From CAYMST01 sp964393115 (GTDB lineage Bacteria; Bacteroidota; Bacteroidia; Cytophagales; Cyclobacteriaceae), in NCBI GenBank assembly GCA_964393115.1, contig CAYMST010000156.1, forward strand, positions 1-11,503: a stretch of 11,503 nt of DNA, read 5' to 3'. The notes under the pieces were generated by a model. The model was not told where the DNA came from. It searched no databases and saw only the letters and a list, made by a program, of their open reading frames with translations. Shown piece by piece: positions 1-5,856 of the stretch. Each line of letters starts with the position of its first letter. The stretch's first letter is position 1. Made by a program: the position numbers and the translations under genes.

Positions 1-163
1 GAATAACATCAACGGGAAATAAGCCTAATGTTTTAAAGTTTTGGTTAAGCGCTATTTTATCTGGACCAAGATTAATTTTCACATCCTGACCGAAAACACT
101 GTAACTTATTAAAAATAAAAACGTTAAAGGTGAAAGTTTATTTAAATAATTGGATTGCAGCAT
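1..163 (-). CDS. Secreted protein, N-terminal fragment (possibly BatD-like)
   Basis: The reverse strand opens with an ATG at 163-161 and stays open to the window edge, giving 54 codons. The protein begins MLQSNYLNKLSPLTFLFLIS and continues with SYSVFGQDVKINLGPDKIAL. Residues 1-22 have a short polar start, a hydrophobic core and a small-residue end before QD, so this reads as a Sec signal peptide with cleavage before Gln. The stretch QDVKINLGPDKIALNQ resembles the beginning of mature BatD-type proteins of Bacteroidota, which are membrane-anchored, beta-rich proteins of the Bat (aerotolerance) cluster. That is recognition from memory over about 16 residues, and the residues after NQNF do not match the pattern I expect, so the family is only a suggestion. 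A purine-rich GAAAGAAG lies just upstream of the ATG. The rest of the gene is outside the window. Confidence 0.5.
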   Translation of the reverse strand, partial: MLQSNYLNKLSPLTFLFLISYSVFGQDVKINLGPDKIALNQNFKTLGLFPVDVI

Positions 164-246
164 TTTGCTTCTTTCAATTTTTTTTTAAATATAACGTTGG
201 TATTTATCGATTTATTTGCTAATTTAAACGAGGAATTACCTAAAAC

Positions 247-254
247 CAAAGTTA
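247..254 (-). promoter_or_regulatory. Candidate -7 element for the leftmost minus-strand gene
   Basis: On the minus strand this reads TAACTTTG, a full match to the Bacteroidota -7 consensus TAnnTTTG. It lies 83 nt upstream of the ATG at 163, in the divergent gap between that gene and the 68-residue gene. No TTG is found at the expected -33 distance (the triplet there is TGG), so the assignment is weak. Confidence 0.25.
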
Positions 255-282
255 AACCAATAAGCAAAGCGGCCAGATAACA

Positions 283-489
283 ATGTTAGACTATTCTAAA
301 ACGATCTTGCAAAAAGTTAGCTTCGATAGGCGTCTCTTCGTAAAAGAGCTATTGAAGGCGTTGCAGTATCTGGTTCCAGAAGAGGTAAGGTCTTTGAAGT
401 CTTGGTGTTACCAAAAATTCGGAAGTACCTACCAGATGGAGCTAAACAAATGCTTCAATAAAGAGGAAGCATTGTCCCTTGCAATTTAA
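283..489 (+). CDS. Small protein of unknown function, 68 aa
   Basis: This ORF begins with ATG and ends with TAA, occupies otherwise empty space, and ends 21 nt before a terminator-like hairpin, all of which supports a real gene. The protein (MLDYSKTILQKVSF...) is short, charged and probably all-helical: residues 5-27 (KTILQKVSFDRRLFVKELLK) and 30-45 (VPEEVRSLKSWCYQKF) alternate hydrophobic and charged positions as in amphipathic helices. It has two cysteines (one in the SWCYQKF segment, one in NKCFNKEE), no signal peptide and no membrane segment, so it should be cytoplasmic. I have an impression that similar short proteins with an LVPEE...WCY..FG pattern occur in other Cytophagales genomes, but cannot verify this. 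No domain or function is recognised. No clear ribosome binding site is visible, which is usual for Bacteroidota. Confidence 0.6.
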   Translation: MLDYSKTILQKVSFDRRLFVKELLKALQYLVPEEVRSLKSWCYQKFGSTYQMELNKCFNKEEALSLAI

Positions 490-510
490 AATTACATCCA
501 TTCTAAATTA

Positions 511-529
511 GCCCCGAGCCCATCGGGGC
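511..529. terminator. GC-rich hairpin, probable bidirectional terminator
   Basis: GCCCCGA (511-517) and TCGGGGC (523-529) form a perfect 7-bp stem around the 5-nt loop GCCCA. The hairpin sits between two converging genes, 21 nt after the stop of the 68-residue gene and 8 nt past the queG stop, where a shared terminator is expected. The downstream T tracts are weak on both strands (ACTAAAC on plus, TAATTTAG on minus), so it is not a textbook intrinsic terminator. Confidence 0.6.
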
Positions 530-537
530 ACTAAACA

Positions 538-1482
538 TCACTTACCACTTGCGAATCGTACATTCCTGACGAAGCCCGTATACTTAGACCTTTTAACAGG
601 AGACTTTCGAAATACTTCTCTCCAAAGTTCCTCAGTTATTTCCTCCCAATCCTTTTTTGAGAACTCGGACATCTTCTCCTTTGGTTCAAAATTTGGTTCC
701 GCATGCGATTTAGAAAAACGGTTCCAAGGACATACATCCTGACAGACATCGCATCCAAATATCCAATCGTTGAATTTACCTTCAAACTCCCTTGGTATCT
801 GATCTTTCAGCTCAATAGTGAGGTAAGAAATACACCTGCTACCATCTACCACGTAAGGAGTTGGAATAGCATCTGTCGGACAGGCATCCATGCATTTGGT
901 ACAAGTGCCACAAAAATCCCCAGTTGGAGAATCTGCCATCAGCGGTAAGTCTAGAATTAGTTCAGCGAGGAAAAAGAAGCTTCCCATCTTCCGGTTTAGC
1001 AGTAGGCTGTTTTTACCAACCCATCCAAGCCCAGATTTTGCTGCCCAAGCCCGTTCGTGGACCGGTGCTGAATCTACGAATACTCTGCCCCCTACTTCTC
1101 CAATTTGTTCATTTATAGTTAGTAAAAACTGTTTGAGCTTGGCTTTTATGACGTGATGATAATCTTCCCCGTAAGCATATTTGGCTATTTTGTATGAGCC
1201 ATTCTCTGTATGATCTTCTTTTGGGTAATAATTATAAACAAGGCTGATGACCGATTTAGCACCTTCTACGAGCTTAGTAGGATCGAGACGTTTGTCAAAG
1301 TGATTCTCGAGATAAGACATTTTACCTTGAAAACCATTGTTGAGCCATTTCTCAAGCCTTGGCGCCTCCTCCTCCAAAAACGAAGCGGTAGAAACACCAC
1401 AAAAATCAAACTTCAGATCACTAGCAATCCGTTTGACAATCCTGGTATTATTTTCGGCCTTCAATTCATTAGAAGATGACAA
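538..1482 (-). CDS. queG: Epoxyqueuosine reductase QueG
   Basis: QueG carries out the last step of queuosine synthesis: it reduces epoxyqueuosine to queuosine at position 34 of GUN-anticodon tRNAs, using cobalamin and two [4Fe-4S] clusters in the cytoplasm. The N-terminal cobalamin-binding half includes FDFCGVS (25-31) and VDSAPVHERAWA (136-147), which carries the conserved catalytic aspartate (D137 here), followed by GLGWVGKNSL (151-160). The ferredoxin-like part has CGTCTKCMDACP (C191, C194, C197, C201), C217 in RCISY, and CDVCQDVCPWN (C244, C247, C251), so all eight cluster cysteines are present. The length of 314 aa is normal. No in-frame ATG exists near the 5' end. TTG at 1482 is the first plausible start, 15 nt after the ruvB stop, and TTG at 1464 is an alternative. 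The spacing implies co-transcription with, and perhaps translational dependence on, ruvB. No other queuosine gene is in the window. Confidence 0.95.
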   Translation of the reverse strand: MSSSNELKAENNTRIVKRIASDLKFDFCGVSTASFLEEEAPRLEKWLNNGFQGKMSYLENHFDKRLDPTKLVEGAKSVISLVYNYYPKEDHTENGSYKIAKYAYGEDYHHVIKAKLKQFLLTINEQIGEVGGRVFVDSAPVHERAWAAKSGLGWVGKNSLLLNRKMGSFFFLAELILDLPLMADSPTGDFCGTCTKCMDACPTDAIPTPYVVDGSRCISYLTIELKDQIPREFEGKFNDWIFGCDVCQDVCPWNRFSKSHAEPNFEPKEKMSEFSKKDWEEITEELWREVFRKSPVKRSKYTGFVRNVRFASGK

Positions 1483-1497
1483 AGTATGAATGCTTAA

Positions 1498-2526
1498 TTA
1501 GTCAAAAAGAGTTTGGGTTTGACTAGGTGGCACAATTTTCAAATGCTTATAAGCTTTTGGAGTCGCCTCTCTGCCTCTTGAGGTACGTTTGATATAGCCT
1601 TCTTTTATAAGAAACGGCTCATATACTTCTTCCACAGTTTCTGCTTCCTCACTACAAGCCGTTGCAATGGTAGATAAGCCTACTGGACCGCCGTTGAATT
1701 TTTTAATAATGGTCTCTAGTATTCGATTATCCATTTCATCGAGTCCATCGTGGTCTACATCCAGTGCTCCTAGTGCCATTTCAGCAATATCTTGCGTAAT
1801 GGTTCCGTCTCCTTTTATCTGGGCAAAGTCACGTGTTCTTCTCAAAAGATTATTCGCAATACGTGGAGTACCACGGCTCCTACGCGCAATCTCATAGGAA
1901 GCTTCTTCCTTGATTGGAGTACCAAGTATGGTACAGGATCGAGTAATGATACTGCTTAGCAGCTTTGCGTCGTAGTACTCAAGCCTGGCATTAATCCCAA
2001 AACGTGCGCGCAAAGGGGAGGTCAGCAAACCGGATCTTGTCGTCGCACCAACCAAAGTAAACGGGTTAAGGCCTATTTGCACTGTCCGAGCGTTGGGACC
2101 AGAATCCAGCATGATATCAATCTTAAAATCCTCCATCGCAGAATATAGATATTCCTCTACGATAGGATTTAACCTGTGGATCTCATCAATAAATAGTACA
2201 TCTCCCTGTTCCAAGTTTGTTAACAAACCCGCTAGGTCAGACGGTTTGTCAAGTACGGGGCCCGAGGTTACTTTTATAGAGGTGTTAAGCTCGTTGGCTA
2301 TAATATGCGATAAAGTGGTTTTCCCAAGTCCCGGAGGACCGTGAAGCAACACATGATCTAGTGGTTCTCCTCTGAGCTTCGCTGCTTGAACGAATATTTT
2401 AAGGTTCTCCAATATTTTATCCTGGCCTGTAAAGTCATCAAAACTCAGGGGTCTGAGTGCTTTCTCAAACTCCTTTTCCGGTTGACTCATATTGGCATCA
2501 TCACCTTGTAGATAATCTTCTCGCAT
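1498..2526 (-). CDS. ruvB: Holliday junction branch migration ATPase RuvB
   Basis: RuvB is the hexameric AAA+ motor that, with RuvA, drives branch migration at Holliday junctions in recombinational repair. The protein has 342 aa, the usual length. It shows LRPLSFDDFTGQ (25-36), Walker A GPPGLGKT (63-70), Walker B DEIH (114-117), sensor 1 GATTR (160-164), the arginine-finger segment LRARFG (172-177), sensor 2 RGTPRIANNLLRR (218-230), and a C-terminal winged helix with GYIKRTSRGREATPKAYKHL. The first ATG (2526) is kept because an extension beginning MREDYL before the LRP core fits what I know of Bacteroidota RuvB; an internal ATG at residue 13 is possible. It is followed after 15 nt by queG on the same strand. 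ruvA and ruvC are not in the window. Upstream, a TAATTTTG at 2539-2532 (minus) matches the -7 consensus and would give a nearly leaderless mRNA, but has no matching -33 element. Confidence 0.98.
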   Translation of the reverse strand: MREDYLQGDDANMSQPEKEFEKALRPLSFDDFTGQDKILENLKIFVQAAKLRGEPLDHVLLHGPPGLGKTTLSHIIANELNTSIKVTSGPVLDKPSDLAGLLTNLEQGDVLFIDEIHRLNPIVEEYLYSAMEDFKIDIMLDSGPNARTVQIGLNPFTLVGATTRSGLLTSPLRARFGINARLEYYDAKLLSSIITRSCTILGTPIKEEASYEIARRSRGTPRIANNLLRRTRDFAQIKGDGTITQDIAEMALGALDVDHDGLDEMDNRILETIIKKFNGGPVGLSTIATACSEEAETVEEVYEPFLIKEGYIKRTSRGREATPKAYKHLKIVPPSQTQTLFD

Positions 2527-2554
2527 TACCGCAAAATTACTATTGTGAACCCAA

Positions 2555-2574
2555 TGTTGGTATAAGCACCAACA
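2555..2574. repeat. 7-bp inverted repeat in the ruvB/apbE divergent gap
   Basis: TGTTGGT (2555-2561) and ACCAACA (2568-2574) are perfect reverse complements separated by 6 nt (ATAAGC). The dyad lies 29-48 nt upstream of the ruvB start and 151 nt before the apbE start, in the only divergent promoter region of the middle of the window. It could be an operator or a small hairpin. No T tract follows on either strand, so a terminator is unlikely. Confidence 0.35.
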
Positions 2575-2724
2575 AATTACGGGAATTTAGTGTTGAAGTA
2601 CATATCTGAGTTATATAATGTATGAAAGGTATAGTTTGTCAGGCACGATTCAACGCATATTTTAACCCTTACTTCTATCCAAGTGGTTTATATTCTAAAT
2701 TGCGGCTTTTCTTCAGTATTTAAC

Positions 2725-3762
2725 ATGAAAGCAAATTTTAGATTGGTCTCGTTGACCATTCTCGGAGCACTTTGTATTTACTTAATTTTCAGGAAAAGGG
2801 AGGCTCCTTATCAACACATTCAAGGTACTACTATGGGTACCATCAGCTATAATGTAAAATACCAAAACATTGATGGCAAGTACGCTCTTGATTCTGAAAT
2901 AGATTCAATACTGGTTCATTTTAACCAGATACTTTCAACTTATATCTCTGATTCTGAGATCTCACAATTCAATCGATCATCAACTGATACATTTCTTATT
3001 TCCTCAGATCTCTTTATTCGAGTACTTGAGGAAAGTAAAGAGGTCTATGAAAAAACCAACGGATATTTCGACCCAACAGTGGGGCCATTGGTAAATGAAT
3101 GGGGGTTTGGCCCTAAAAAAGATCATCAAATTGATTCTGCCAAAGTAGAGCAATTACTGAACTTGGTTGGGATGAATAAAATTAGTTTCGACAACCAATT
3201 TATTGTGAAGCTAAATCCAGCCTCCCAACTAGATTTTAGCGCTATCGCCAAAGGATATGCGGTTGACATAGTTGCGGACTATCTATCATCTCTAAAAATA
3301 GATAATTTCATGGTGGAAATAGGCGGAGAAGTGCGGTGTTCAGGACTAAGTCCAAGGAAAGCACCTTGGAAGATAGGTATTAACGATCCTTTAGTGGCTA
3401 AAGAAGCGGCTTCTAAACTATTTGCTGTTGCGGCATTGACAAACCAGGCAGTGGCTACCTCAGGAAATTACAGGAATTATTATTTCAAAAATGGTCGTAA
3501 ATACGCACATACCATTGATCCACACACGGGTTTTCCAAGTGAACATAAATTACTGAGTGCTTCAGTATTTGCTTCAGAATGTATGAAAGCCGATGCTTAT
3601 GCCACTGGTTTTATGTCCATGGGACTAGAAAAGTCATTAGAAATACTAAAAAAAGAAAGTACTATTTCGGCAATGCTTATCTATCAGGACTCCAGCAATA
3701 ACATGGCTACTTGGGTAAGTGACCGTCTTAAAAACCAGTTGGATCTGAAAGGGCATGAATAA
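2725..3762 (+). CDS. apbE: ApbE family FAD:protein FMN transferase, membrane-anchored
   Basis: ApbE enzymes transfer FMN from FAD to a threonine of exported flavoproteins such as NqrC, RnfG and FMN-binding-domain proteins, on the outer face of the inner membrane and with Mg2+. From the ATG at 2725 the protein has 345 aa. Residues 6-22 form a hydrophobic anchor after MKANFR. Family motifs follow: TTMGTISYNV (35-44), FDPTVGPLV (115-123), DFSAIAKGYAVD (170-181), GGEVRCSG (200-207), ATSGNYR (244-250), HTIDPHTG (262-269) and KADAYATG (288-295) with the metal-binding Asp/Thr. The frame is open upstream to a GTG at 2683, but the ATG is preferred because it places a proper signal-anchor at the N terminus. 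Many ApbE proteins are lipoproteins; here the only early cysteine (C17) follows GAL, a poor lipobox. First gene of a four-gene cluster. No flavoprotein substrate is encoded nearby. Confidence 0.93.
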   Translation: MKANFRLVSLTILGALCIYLIFRKREAPYQHIQGTTMGTISYNVKYQNIDGKYALDSEIDSILVHFNQILSTYISDSEISQFNRSSTDTFLISSDLFIRVLEESKEVYEKTNGYFDPTVGPLVNEWGFGPKKDHQIDSAKVEQLLNLVGMNKISFDNQFIVKLNPASQLDFSAIAKGYAVDIVADYLSSLKIDNFMVEIGGEVRCSGLSPRKAPWKIGINDPLVAKEAASKLFAVAALTNQAVATSGNYRNYYFKNGRKYAHTIDPHTGFPSEHKLLSASVFASECMKADAYATGFMSMGLEKSLEILKKESTISAMLIYQDSSNNMATWVSDRLKNQLDLKGHE

Positions 3763-4492
3763 AAAAGAGTGGTTTGGTGAATGGTTTGATTCACCGTATT
3801 ATCATATCCTATATCGCCATAGAGATAATAAAGAGGCACAACATTTTATTGGTAACTTAATCGAACACTTGGCTCCAAATCAGGATGCCAAAATCCTGGA
3901 CTTAGCTTGTGGTAAAGGCAGGCATTCGATTTACCTCAACAAAATTGGCTTAAATGTGGAGGGTGTCGACCTCTCCAAGCAAAATATTGCCATGGCTAAG
4001 CCATTTGAAAATAGCCGCCTTAAGTTCTCGGTTCACGATATGCGGGAGGTATACAAGTCAAACCATTTCGATTTGATTTTAAACCTTTTCACCAGTTTCG
4101 GATACTTTGATACCAAAGAAGAACATGCACAAGCAATTAAGGCAATTGCTCAATCACTGCAGCCGGGAGGAAAGTTTCTCATTGATTTTCTAAATCCCTA
4201 TGTAGTGGTCAACAATTTGGTTTCGGCCGAAACCAAAGAGATAGATGGCGTTAAGTTCGTGATATCAAGACGGTTCGAAAATGACTTTATCATTAAAGAT
4301 ATCCATATCGAGGATAAGGGGGAGAAACTTCTTTTTCAAGAACGTGTCAAGGCGATAAGAAGAACTGAGTTTTTAAGTTATTTTGAAGCAGCGGGGCTCT
4401 CGGTACTAGATCGGTTTGGAAATTATGAACTAGGCTCCTACGAAAAGGAAAAATCCGAGCGACTTATATTTCTGACTCAAAAGGTTTCATAA
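3755..4492 (+). CDS. Class I SAM-dependent methyltransferase
   Basis: The 245-aa protein is a Rossmann-fold methyltransferase. It has motif I ILDLACGKGRH (47-57) for S-adenosylmethionine binding, the acidic residue after strand 2 in VEGVDLS (68-74; D72), HDMRE (94-98) for the adenine pocket, and the motif IV region FDLILNLFTSFGYF (105-118). The N-terminal segment WFGEWFDSPYYHILYRHRD (6-24) is a characteristic extension of a group of methyltransferases that I associate with Bacteroidota. No signal peptide is present, so it should be cytoplasmic. The substrate cannot be read from the sequence: the motif IV region lacks the (N/D)PPY signature of N6-adenine methyltransferases, which points to a small-molecule, lipid or cofactor substrate. 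The ATG overlaps the end of apbE by 8 nt (ATGAATAA), a layout that suggests translational coupling. The ZIP gene starts 22 nt downstream. Confidence 0.9.
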   Translation: MNKKEWFGEWFDSPYYHILYRHRDNKEAQHFIGNLIEHLAPNQDAKILDLACGKGRHSIYLNKIGLNVEGVDLSKQNIAMAKPFENSRLKFSVHDMREVYKSNHFDLILNLFTSFGYFDTKEEHAQAIKAIAQSLQPGGKFLIDFLNPYVVVNNLVSAETKEIDGVKFVISRRFENDFIIKDIHIEDKGEKLLFQERVKAIRRTEFLSYFEAAGLSVLDRFGNYELGSYEKEKSERLIFLTQKVS

Positions 4493-4514
4493 ACACATTT
4501 ATGCTTAAGGTTTG

Positions 4515-5246
4515 ATGGAGACTGAATTAATCATATTATTCTTATCAACGCTTGTTGCCGGGATTATCCCTATCGCAATACCTAAGTTGCAGCAATATTC
4601 TGTTAATTCCTTGTTAGTCTTTACCAGTGCTTATCTATTCTCCATTACCATTATTCATATCCTTCCGGAAGTGTTTCATAATGGTCCTGAAGTCACCATA
4701 GGTATCGTCGTATTGGCTGGTTTCTTTTTTCAAGTCATACTTGATGTGTTTTCCAAGGGAATAGAGCACGGTCATGCGCACATTGAAAGTGAAAAAACGT
4801 CTCAAAAATACCAGGTATTTCTTCCGCTATACATAGCCTTACTCATACATTCATTGCTCGAGGGAGGAATACTAGAGACCGATGGTCATCATCACGAACA
4901 TGCGGTAAATACTGTTTTTACCGGATTACTCATTCATAAAATACCTGCTGTTCTTGCATTAACAGGATTAATGATTTCCTTGAAATTTAAAACACAAAAG
5001 GCCTTAATTCTTTTATTAATCTTTGCATCAGCCTCACCTATTGGAGCTTTGATAAACGAGCACCTAGGCGTTTTGCTGCATGAACAATCTTCAAATTATC
5101 TGGTTGCTTTTGTTTGTGGTAACTTCTTACACATTTCCACAGTCATGTTTTTTGAAATAAATCCCAATCACTCGGAGTTTAAGTTTAAAAAGGCAGCCAT
5201 TAGCGCACTGGGAGCTCTCTTGGCAATACTTGGGGAATTAATGTAA
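4515..5246 (+). CDS. ZIP family divalent metal transporter (ZIP9/ZupT-like)
   Basis: ZIP proteins import Zn2+, Fe2+ or Mn2+ across the inner membrane. The 243-aa product has about eight hydrophobic segments (roughly 4-23, 32-52, 61-80, 101-119, 134-155, 163-181, 194-213, 226-241). TM4 carries HSLLEG (H112, E116) and TM5 carries HKIPAVLAL (H141), the two halves of the ZIP metal site. Cytoplasmic or loop His clusters HGHAH (85-89) and GHHHEH (124-129) are typical metal-sensing or buffering loops. K142 and A145 replace acidic or His ligands of the usual HExPHE pattern, as in ZIP9-type members (from memory). ATG at 4515 is chosen over the adjacent upstream TTG at 4512; AAGG lies 4 nt before the TTG-ATG. 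The metal transported cannot be assigned. The gene lies between the methyltransferase and the START gene and is very likely co-transcribed with them. Confidence 0.9.
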   Translation: METELIILFLSTLVAGIIPIAIPKLQQYSVNSLLVFTSAYLFSITIIHILPEVFHNGPEVTIGIVVLAGFFFQVILDVFSKGIEHGHAHIESEKTSQKYQVFLPLYIALLIHSLLEGGILETDGHHHEHAVNTVFTGLLIHKIPAVLALTGLMISLKFKTQKALILLLIFASASPIGALINEHLGVLLHEQSSNYLVAFVCGNFLHISTVMFFEINPNHSEFKFKKAAISALGALLAILGELM

Positions 5247-5249
5247 TCT

Positions 5250-5849
5250 ATGATGAAGAACTTATTGTTTATGTTGATGCTGACGGTGAGCAGTACAATT
5301 GTTTATTCTCAAGAGTGGAAACTGATTAAAGAAACTCAGGACGGTATACTGGTCTATTCTCGTCCTAACGACCTGAGCTCTTTCCATGAGGTGAGAGCAC
5401 TAGACACTATTAATTATTCTCTTGATAAACTAATTACGTTACTAACCGACTTTGATAACGTAACAGACTGGGGGTTTAAGGTAAAAAAGTCCAAACTGTT
5501 AAGCAGAGAAAATGATACCACATGGGTGGCTTATTATCAAATGGAAATACCCTGGCCGCTAAAAGATCGTGACATGATCAATCGTGTTCGACTCATCAAA
5601 ACAGATAATGGCGCAAGACTTGAGGCTTCCACAGCATTTGAATATATAGATGAAAAGAAAGATATCGTCCGCATGAAAGTGGCGCAAGGCTTTTGGGAAT
5701 TTGAAAAGCTTGATGAAAATACCACCTATGCCATCTATCAGTACATCGCTGACCCCGAAGGGATTCCAGCTTGGATCGGAAATATGATGCTAAGCGAAGC
5801 TCCAGTAGCTACTTTTAATGGTATGAAGAGGGAGCTTAAGAAGCTATAG
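5250..5849 (+). CDS. Exported START-domain (SRPBCC) lipid-binding-like protein
   Basis: The 199-aa product starts with a clear signal peptide (MMKNLLFMLMLTVSSTIVYS, cleavage likely before Q21). The rest is a START/SRPBCC fold: GILVYSRP (32-39), the helix LDKLITLLTDFDNVTDW (58-74), the hallmark segment PWPLKDRDM (101-109), and DPEGIPAWIGN (168-178) before the C-terminal helix that closes the cavity. START domains bind one hydrophobic ligand, usually a lipid or sterol; in bacteria the ligand is mostly unknown. An exported version would act in the periplasm or at the outer membrane, perhaps carrying lipids; that is inference. ATGs at 5250 and 5253 are both possible and differ by one Met. The gene begins 3 nt after the ZIP stop, so it is the last gene of the apbE cluster. 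Its stop is 7 nt from that of the convergent rnr gene, leaving no room for a separate terminator. Confidence 0.87.
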   Translation: MMKNLLFMLMLTVSSTIVYSQEWKLIKETQDGILVYSRPNDLSSFHEVRALDTINYSLDKLITLLTDFDNVTDWGFKVKKSKLLSRENDTTWVAYYQMEIPWPLKDRDMINRVRLIKTDNGARLEASTAFEYIDEKKDIVRMKVAQGFWEFEKLDENTTYAIYQYIADPEGIPAWIGNMMLSEAPVATFNGMKRELKKL

Positions 5850-5856
5850 ACTTATC

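Noticed and set aside
2593..2619. TTGAAG and TATAAT resembling an E. coli sigma70 promoter ahead of apbE
   Set aside because: The spacing is only 15 nt and Bacteroidota do not use this consensus; in AT-rich DNA such matches arise by chance.
2630..2638. TATAGTTTG upstream of apbE as a -7 element
   Set aside because: The distance between TA and TTTG is one or three bases instead of two, and no -33 TTG lies at the right distance.
2683..2724. GTG start extending ApbE by 14 residues
   Set aside because: The extension places polar and Cys residues before the signal-anchor; the ATG at 2725 gives a standard exported N terminus.
5832..5848. AGCTT/AAGCT hairpin at the end of the START gene as a terminator
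   Set aside because: Only 5 bp, inside the coding region and without a T tract.
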